From NCBI RefSeq assembly GCF_030272615.1, contig NC_081414.1:911963009-912027008 (forward strand): a stretch of DNA of 64,000 bases, given 5' to 3'. This document shows, in pieces, positions 59,901-64,000 of the stretch. This DNA comes from Cryptomeria japonica. Lineage: Eukaryota > Streptophyta > Pinopsida > Cupressales > Cupressaceae. Position numbers and translations under genes: made by a program. The notes under the pieces were generated by a model. The model saw nothing but the letters and a program-made list of their open reading frames with translations, was not told the origin of the DNA and ran no database searches. The stretch's first letter is position 1. Every line of letters begins with the position of its first letter.

Positions 59901-60872
59901 TAAAATACAAAACAAAAATATCTGTAAGACAGTGTCCAACTAAATAAAAGCATCTCCCAGTTTCTTATCAAACAAAACCAGTAATATTCTCTCAAGCATA
60001 CCATCAAAGAAAAATTAGTTTACAAGATAAGGGAATTCCAGGATAACTTTAAATATTCAACAATAATTTTCTGAAATGAATAAATATCCCTGCATATATT
60101 GATATCATCATAATCTAAAAAAAACTGATATTAGTAATTAGGATATACTAGAGAACGCTAATACTAATTAGGCAAACAACTGTGAAGGCAGACCTAAAGA
60201 GAGCAGTTTCTCAACTTCAAAAGGCAGTCATCCTCCAGGTTATAAGGACCATAAACTTGGTTTTAGGACAGAGAAGAAGACGAATCAATAACAATTTGAA
60301 ATATTGAGGCTTTAGGGTTAGGAACAGTAGGGTCAAGAGACAGGGTTAAGCAAAACACACGTGCGTACTCTCCAAATGCAGTAGGCTGCCATCGAACATG
60401 TGTCCGTCACATGGACCTCCTGATAAATGTAGATTTATGTCAAACACAGGCCATAACATTAAGTACAACCCCTTGTATGTAACTGTAATACACAAGACAA
60501 TCCACATCAAAAAGCTTACATATCTTCTACCCTGATCCATTGAAGATGTCAGAAATATAAAAACAGGCTCTATCTAAATTGAATAAAATTTATATTGGTT
60601 CGATGTAATACCAACTTTCCTGCAGCAAGTTGTAGAACCACCACAATAGGTGGTTCAGAAACTTACCAAATGCAAGACATCAATGCTGACATCCCCAGCC
60701 TCGACACCCTCAATTGTCACCAATAAAACATTGCTGGCAACATCCCCAGTGCTTTTATTGTTTACAATTTCTTGCCTATTTGAGTACTGCAGGTAAACGC
60801 TTTTGCCTCGTACCTGAGCTGGCTCTGATGATGAAGCATAATATGAAACCATTGCAATGGCTTGATTCAAAT
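38457..60872 (-). CDS. Polypyrimidine tract-binding protein homologue, PTB1/PTB2 type, 5' end outside window
   Basis: RNA-binding nuclear splicing regulator. Nine exons in order: 60667-60872, 58990-59052, 58804-58877, 58548-58643, 45108-45159, 44903-45007, 44718-44799, 39142-39254, 38457-38945. All introns are GT..AG and joining them keeps one frame of 425 codons plus TAA. Residues 1-35 are the second half of RRM1 ([14 protein letters not shown]). RRM2 is about 47-134 ([25 protein letters not shown]) and RRM3 about 178-257 ([33 protein letters not shown]). The linker [14 protein letters not shown] is typical of plant PTB1/PTB2. The tail of about 160 residues is Pro/Gly/Gln/Ser-rich, ending GASGYYM. 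The N-terminus and first half of RRM1 lie beyond 64000. Known plant PTB1/PTB2 genes control themselves by alternative splicing; whether this one does cannot be seen. Confidence 0.95.
39142..39254 (-). CDS. PTB exon: end of RRM3
   Basis: Encodes [20 protein letters not shown] and then the final RRM3 strand. Donor AAG|GTAGTC, acceptor TTCTAG. 113 nt, and the split Asp codon joins cleanly. Confidence 0.95.
40272..40524 (-). repeat. Element H 3' LTR
   Basis: Starts TGAAAAATAAATTG and ends ATTTTAACA. Contains several AAGCTAAAT units. It is 18 bp shorter than the other LTR through one such unit. Confidence 0.9.
40735..41340. repeat. Array of about eleven short A/T hairpins with covarying ends
   Basis: Units have the form N-ATTTTT-loop-AAAAAT-N' with a loop such as GAGG. 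Stem ends change in pairs: GATTTTTgaggAAAAATC (40941), CGTTTTTatggAAAAAACG (about 41145), TAATTTTTaagggAAAATTA (41219), CAATTTTTgaggAAAAAATTG (41251), GATTTTTTgtggAAAAAATC (41287). Interspersed are palindromes CGCGAACTTCGCG, CGCAAGCTTTGCG and CGCAAATATTGCG. Confidence 0.75.
41800..41990. repeat. Two diverged tandem units in element H body
   Basis: GCACCCAGAAAAATWTGA and AAACCCACCAAGAATCTG occur twice with a period of about 110 bp. Confidence 0.7.
42320..42331 (-). promoter_or_regulatory. Element H primer-binding site (tRNA-iMet)
   Basis: GCTCTGATACCA on the plus strand, abutting the 5' LTR. Confidence 0.9.
42332..42602 (-). repeat. Element H 5' LTR
   Basis: Copy of 40272-40524 with one extra 18-bp AAGTTAAATTAAGC-type unit. 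Confidence 0.9.
42608..44717 (-). other. PTB intron remainder beyond element H
   Basis: Non-coding. A tandem duplication of period 69 bp is at 43364-43502 (ATATCTATATTWATTATGGA...). A short one lies at about 43133-43185 (GCTCGTAATTGATT). Open frames near 43534-43864 show no motif I recognise. Confidence 0.6.
44718..44799 (-). CDS. PTB exon: first half of RRM3 core
   Basis: 82 nt encoding [20 protein letters not shown] and QALIQYP. Donor CCAG|GTAATA, acceptor TTACTAG. Confidence 0.95.
44903..45007 (-). CDS. PTB exon: start of RRM3
   Basis: 105 nt, exactly 35 codons, with [20 protein letters not shown]. Donor ACG|GTAGTC, acceptor ATTCCAG. Confidence 0.95.
45108..45159 (-). CDS. PTB exon: RRM2-RRM3 linker
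   Basis: 52 nt encoding [18 protein letters not shown] (first codon shared). Donor CAG|GTTTGT, acceptor TTCCGCAG. The intron before it is 13.4 kb and holds element G. Confidence 0.95.
45160..45922 (-). other. PTB long intron, 3' part
   Basis: Mostly non-coding. A minus-strand open frame at 45428-45733 (same strand as the gene) reads [20 protein letters not shown] onward. It has balanced composition but no family I recognise, so I do not call it a gene. Confidence 0.5.
45928..47823 (+). repeat. Element G 5' LTR
   Basis: Starts TGTAATGTCCCCTTC and ends GAATATTTCA. About 1.9 kb. Near its end it holds an internal repeat: GATCCTCTGACCAATGCTCG occurs twice (about 47591 and 47664). Confidence 0.97.
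47825..47837 (+). promoter_or_regulatory. Element G primer-binding site (tRNA-iMet)
   Basis: TGGTATCAGAGCC, one base after the LTR. Confidence 0.92.
47869..49296 (+). CDS. Element G Gag polyprotein
   Basis: 475 residues. I take the ATG at 47869, the first after the primer site, because the frame upstream of it lies in the LTR and primer site. Residues about 230-390 are the retrotransposon Gag domain ([43 protein letters not shown]). The C-terminus has a chromovirus-type knuckle [14 protein letters not shown] (C-x2-C...H-x-C). Gag packages the element RNA into particles in the cytoplasm. It ends in a TAA at 49294-49296, and the same frame continues into pol without another stop. Confidence 0.9.
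   Translation: MSDREKRYWAREDKKVGKQFQFHQPPEGQTASEVLWAHWESSQESDMAEGERSVGGNERHTHNREDSGKERERSLSPGKRFERKMDALMDMVSLMMGKMGQNTTPQNNSGHRGEYSASKPHDEHVGRIVPNNTNISSRPFKPTFLAPVINQPDPGENASFVEQLRLGRAEYDSLPDDIKMDMSYNDFMDHKRKNKGQGRYHDQRRPLNQGDLYQAVNKVTLPHFDGSDSNSARAWIQKLDNYLALRPMAEEEAIKFATLHLDGVAHEWWYHGLITLGHRSITAYDEFTTRLIERFEKKDPEIHFRELAQLRQYGTVHAYIAEFQRLSVMVTGITERRLVILFSEGLTEPLKGWIKAFDPPSLQEAMKKARNMEWAAPKAKFQSNSPFQKGDKGKRPQHRLPLRPQHQEFKNRNPNIPRLDPETLNELRRKGLCFQCREKWSQDHVCQKGVKFNQIEYYSAGESGSEFSDQQSDFE
49297..50883 (+). pseudogene. Element G Pol, first part: protease and reverse transcriptase
   Basis: In frame with Gag after its TAA; the first internal ATG is at 49354. The protease has [14 protein letters not shown] with the catalytic Asp. 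RT shows [47 protein letters not shown] and the box [11 protein letters not shown] with both Asp residues kept. The RNase H start is reached at AIPDFSKP, where the frame ends at TGA (50881-50883). This stop exists only because of the 44-bp duplication 50836-50923. Domains otherwise look functional. Without the duplication, the frame would run on into RNase H. Confidence 0.92.
50836..50923 (+). repeat. 44-bp tandem duplication breaking pol
   Basis: Two perfect copies of a 44-bp unit starting ATGAGCTCGTGTCC lie head to tail at 50836-50879 and 50880-50923. 44 is not a multiple of three, so the frame shifts. Confidence 0.97.
50880..52769 (+). pseudogene. Element G Pol, second part: RNase H, integrase, chromodomain
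   Basis: Opens at ATG 50880, overlapping the previous stop as ATGA. RNase [37 protein letters not shown] and VADALSR. Integrase: zinc region [15 protein letters not shown]...CPVC; core [16 protein letters not shown] and [20 protein letters not shown], giving the D,D,E triad. The C-terminal GPY/F-like part ([20 protein letters not shown]) is followed by a chromodomain ([18 protein letters not shown]), which in relatives steers integration to chromatin marks. The stop TGA (52767-52769) lies inside the 3' LTR, so the last residues are LTR-encoded. Confidence 0.93.
52731..52744 (+). promoter_or_regulatory. Element G polypurine tract
   Basis: TGGGGAGGGCAGAC directly before the 3' LTR and inside the pol frame. 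Confidence 0.75.
52745..54639 (+). repeat. Element G 3' LTR
   Basis: Nearly identical to 45928-47823 over its whole length. Confidence 0.97.
54645..58547 (-). other. PTB long intron, 5' part
   Basis: Non-coding for the PTB gene, with AT-rich tracts near 57960-58360. It contains an unrecognised open frame on the opposite strand at 56715-57200. Confidence 0.6.
56715..57320 (+). pseudogene. Unrecognised protein relic in the PTB intron
   Basis: An open frame of 161 codons ends at 57200. The neighbouring frame continues with [20 protein letters not shown] to about 57320, so one frameshift near 57165 probably split a longer protein. Composition is balanced, with many Trp, His and charged residues ([34 protein letters not shown]), unlike a random frame. 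I do not recognise the family. Its setting suggests a transposable-element protein, but no motif proves it. Confidence 0.45.
58548..58643 (-). CDS. PTB exon: end of RRM2 and linker
   Basis: 96 nt encoding [20 protein letters not shown] and [11 protein letters not shown]. Donor GCAG|GTAAGA, acceptor ATCTTAG. Confidence 0.95.
58804..58877 (-). CDS. PTB exon: RRM2 helix 2 region
   Basis: 74 nt encoding [20 protein letters not shown] and RSIP. Donor CGAG|GTGATT, acceptor TTGGACAG. Confidence 0.95.
58990..59052 (-). CDS. PTB exon: RRM2 RNP region
   Basis: 63 nt, exactly 21 codons: [20 protein letters not shown] then Q. Donor CAG|GTTGGG, acceptor GGCTACAG. Confidence 0.95.
59205..60350. repeat. 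Diverged direct duplication inside a PTB intron
   Basis: About 59205-59675 and 59878-60350 share an ordered series of matches (CCAGTTTCTTATCAAACAAA, TACTAATTAGG, CCTCCAGGTT-like, GGGTTAAACAG-like) with a period of about 670 bp, heavily diverged. Confidence 0.65.
60667..60872 (-). CDS. PTB exon: second half of RRM1 and start of RRM2
   Basis: 206 nt encoding [20 protein letters not shown] then [18 protein letters not shown] and the first strand of RRM2. Donor TTTG|GTAAGT, acceptor TTTAGGCAG. It starts with two bases of a split Asp codon, so at least one upstream coding exon must exist. Confidence 0.95.
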
Positions 60873-60944
60873 CTGCCTAAAGATACCAGAAACCATTACT
60901 AAGAGTTAGCACCTTAAAAATAAAAAAGTATGACATGAATACCA

Positions 60945-61060
60945 AAGAAAGTAAATAACCGAGCTGACTCTTATGTTGATGAATAATAGAAACCATTGCA
61001 ATAGCTTGATTGAAATCCTCATACAAACACCAGAAATCATAACTAATAGCTAGCATTACA
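60945..61060 (-). pseudogene. Partial decayed copy of the PTB RRM1 exon
   Basis: In the minus sense, GATTTCAATCAAGCTATTGC followed by AATGGTTTC matches the start of the exon at 60667-60872, and so does the intron next to it (CACCAGAAATCATAACTAA versus TACCAGAAACCATTACTAA). The copy encodes [20 protein letters not shown], then loses similarity. It is not flanked by a donor I trust. Confidence 0.75.
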
Positions 61061-61973
61061 CAAGTTAAAATTGGCAAAAAAAAAGAGCCAGGTTAGGCAT
61101 TCTAACCAAGTTGTACCTTTACTCAATCCACTCATTAAACAATTTCTACTAGCAATCGTGATTCATAAATATACAAAATATCATTTAGGTACTCTGAATT
61201 GGAACATATTGTCCATTTAAAAATGAAGCAAATGTGTTGTTTTTCTTGAAACGGATAGTTTATTTGATCCATAAAGATCTGGAGAAGATTATTCTTTTAC
61301 AGCATGAAGCTTTCTCGCAGTTGCAATCTGTGAATAACACCCTAGAAACCAGCAGAGTGAAACCACTGGTTCCGTTGTAGCAATGGTTTTGAAACCAACA
61401 ATCCCTTTGAAAAGGCAGCTTCAAAACCACCAGAGCAGTTTCACAAATACCAGACTGCTGAAAGGGGCAATTTCATTCCAATGACAGAAACAAGAACATG
61501 AAACAACCAGAACAACCCTGTCTCTCCAAATTCTGGGCAACAGAAGCTTCTAACACAGGATTATATTCTTCCAGTACCTATAAGAAGACATGGAGATGTC
61601 AATTAAAATCATCAGAGGCTTGTGAGAGTGTTGTTATGATTGGATTGAGAAGAGCTCAACTCTAAAGACTGTCAGCTTGTCAGTCGCCATAGGAATAGGG
61701 GTTTGGCTATATCTACTTTCTGTACTTGTTTATTACAAATCTGGTAAGATTTGATAGACAAGCAATTGCTGCTACTAATTGGTTTTTCCCCACCCTGGTG
61801 TTTTCCAGGCTAACATTTAGAGTTGTTGAATTGAACATTTACTTGTTTCAGCGTTATAATTTATGTTTCCACATCTTTCAATACTCAAAACTGTCATTAA
61901 AATTATTCAAGCAGAATAGTAGTTTAATTGTATAGATAGCTAATTTCTACAAGTAGTTTGAGGAAATTAAAGA

Positions 61974-62180
61974 TCATCAGGTTGCTTGGATTTTTCCCTC
62001 ATAGTGGCAATCCCCTTCTCAACATTTTTTCTCTCCATGGTTTCCTCCATTTCCGATGCATCTTTAATCAATTTTTCTGAGCAACCCTAACAAGCTCAGA
62101 ACCAATTATTCAAAACAGGCTATTTTGCTATCAAAAAGCTGTTGCCAAGTTCTTGTCACTCTTTTCCACAGGCCATTACA
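61974..62180 (-). pseudogene. Unrecognised coding relic, charged helical peptide
   Basis: The minus strand at 61974-62095 reads KDASEMEETMERKNVEKGIA then TMREKSKQPDDL and a stop, strongly charged and helix-forming. Just upstream, another frame reads NGLWKRVTRTWQQLFDSKIA. Stops lie between them. It may be a decayed fragment of a larger protein; family not recognised. Confidence 0.35.
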
Positions 62181-63564
62181 AAAATGTATTTTGTATTTCG
62201 TTCTAGCAACATCTTTTGAGTTGCTTAAAAAAGGTTTTGTTTGGAAGTAGAAATATGCCTAGATTTCGAGTTTAGATACACTTTTTAAGCTAACATAGGA
62301 CGTGAAGATGCCGTTACTGCCATTAAATTGATAATGAAGGTAAATACTAAATTTTTCCTGTTTAGGATTTTTCCTTACATATGAAACTTTGATTGCCTCA
62401 AAATAACAGAAGCGCATTCCTTTCAGATTTCTAGAGTGGTTTTGTTAATACAGACAGTGGCATGATGAAGGTTAGTTCTGAGTTTTCTGCATGCACACAG
62501 AGAAACATTACTGCAGCCTAACGTGCATCAACCTTTAAATTCACTTCCACTTACAATAGCTCCCATCTTTAAATGAGTAATAGTTAATACAGATTTGTTA
62601 TGTTCTCCATAACAAAAGGGAGCTCCTTTTTATGCACCCTGATAATCCTAAGAGGACAAGGCACCCATTTGTATACACCCAAATATTTGTAGCTCATCTT
62701 TGTCCTATTTAAGGCTAATCTCATGTAAATGGTCTTTTACTACCATACCTATCTTTAGAGGAATATAGCCATAGGTATAGTACACCAAAAGATATCATAT
62801 TTTTTCATTCTTCCACTTAAAAAATAATTATATTATTATATTGTAATTAATATTAAATTATTATTATTATATTATCATATTGTAATTAATATTAAATTAT
62901 TATTAAGATATGATTATATTATTATGTTTTAAATATATTCTTATTTTTATATTTTTATATTTGATATTTCCATTAAACTCTTTACAAAATTAAAAAGACT
63001 CAGTACCATATTATTATTAAATTATTATATTTATATATTTCTATTAAACTCTTGACTAAAGAAAAAAATCTATTAAGACTACTACAAAGTTAACTGATTG
63101 TATGATGGAGATAGATAGAATTGATTGATCATTAAATTCTAAGCGAGTGGTAGTTGAGAGGTGGAAGTAAAGATATAATTAGCATTAAATAATTAAAAAT
63201 TTAATTGAGCACATGAAAGGAGAAAATAAATAAAATGTTTTTTCCCACTTTTCATGCACAAACACGTCAACTTTAATGCTTCTAGTTTTTATTGACAAAC
63301 GTTTTTGCATCTATTATGTGATTGAAATATGCCTTCGGTGTAAAAATCCGTCTGGACAGATTTTAATTAAAGCTTCCATAAGTCATAGCTCTTTATTACT
63401 CAATCATTTAGACATCTTCTGATCCAATATCTTAAAAAAGCATTTTATCCGAATATCAGTCATCCCTATAGTGATGTGGAGTTTCTTATTCAAAGGAGAT
63501 ACAAGGTTGGGTACTCTTCCTGCACTTCACCACACATTGATTTGCTTGCTTCAGAAAGATGCAT

Positions 63565-64000
63565 TGTAATGTCCCCTCATGGGTCCAGGCATGCTTTAAC
63601 CATAATTAATCAATTTCAATAGACTTGTGACTCAAACTGAATATATTAGGAAACAATTCCACCTTAACATGCATCAAATCAGTGATAGTCCGCAGTTCAA
63701 TCAATTAAATATTAATAAATAAATTGTTCATCTCTCAAACATCCATAGTTCTTAATGTAAGTATCAAACCAAATGTAATGTCCCCTACTAGGAACATCCC
63801 CTTTCCCAACTTCTTAAACACGGGCAGTTGTAACAGAAAAACATATTCTTCTTCCTAATATTAACTTAAGAATTCTTCTGATTTATATTCTAATATTTAT
63901 TTGTCTGACCAAACATTATTTTATATATTTATATATTATTATTATTATTATATTCCTCTGCAGAACATTTCTCAGTCAATGTTATAATAATAATAACTAT
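63565..64000. repeat. Two LTR-like starts related to element G
   Basis: TGTAATGTCCCCTCATGGG at 63565 and TGTAATGTCCCCTACTAGG at 63774 share the first 13 bases of element G's LTR (TGTAATGTCCCCT). Either may be the start of an LTR that continues beyond the window. The sequence after these bases is not that of G. Confidence 0.4.

Larger units (their letters stand above)
61061..64000 (-). other. Upstream PTB intron or 5' region, non-coding
   Basis: I found no exon for the N-terminus or first half of RRM1 here. Contents are an unrecognised coding-like patch at 61974-62180, AT-rich duplicated sequence at 62810-63060 (TAATTAATATTAAATTATTA type), and two LTR-like starts near the edge. Confidence 0.55.

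Noticed and set aside
38457..60872. Assignment of the gene to plant PTB3
   Set aside because: The sequence around [20 protein letters not shown] and [16 protein letters not shown] follows the PTB1/PTB2 type as I know it, and the protein shows three RRM regions with a low-complexity tail, whereas the PTB3 type differs in its RRM sequences and arrangement.

Overview
The window looks like nuclear DNA from a seed plant with a large, retrotransposon-rich genome. A gymnosperm, perhaps a conifer, is my best guess. The evidence is one plant-type polypyrimidine tract-binding protein (PTB) gene with very long introns, many LTR retrotransposons with tRNA-iMet primer sites, no operon-like packing and an AT-rich background. 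The conifer call is inference from the sequence style, not a database result. I recognised no tRNA, rRNA or CRISPR. Left part (1-22327): a nested stack of LTR retrotransposons, all reading on the minus strand. The outermost is a decayed Ty1/copia element (E, about 999-22327). Its left LTR was split by element B (1374-16862, 5-bp target duplication GTCGG), which has Gag but no visible pol. Element B was then hit twice: copia element A (2030-8189, duplication GACCT) sits in its left LTR, and a short element D without a clear ORF (14086-16689) sits in its right LTR. Middle (22328-38456): a repeat-poor stretch was split by a complete but decayed plus-strand copia element F (23970-31681, duplication CCCCA). 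Beyond it lie old repeat debris, a clean solo LTR (35282-35720, duplication TAGAC) and the 3' flank of the PTB gene. Right part (38457-64000): nine coding exons of a minus-strand PTB homologue of the Arabidopsis PTB1/PTB2 type. All junctions are GT/AG and the frame stays open for 425 codons plus stop. The first coding exon or exons lie beyond the right edge. One intron carries a small non-autonomous LTR element H (40272-42602) with an unusual array of short hairpins. Another carries a young, nearly intact Ty3/gypsy chromovirus G (45928-54639, duplication TTTGC), with nearly identical LTRs and a pol frame broken by a 44-bp tandem duplication. The only cellular gene I can defend is PTB. The other coding sequence is retroelement gag and pol at different stages of decay, plus a few unrecognised relics. 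The most unusual signals are the covarying hairpin array in H, the gag-only element B with two identically spaced zinc knuckles, the recurrent ACCGAG hexamer in F, and the partial duplication of a PTB exon.
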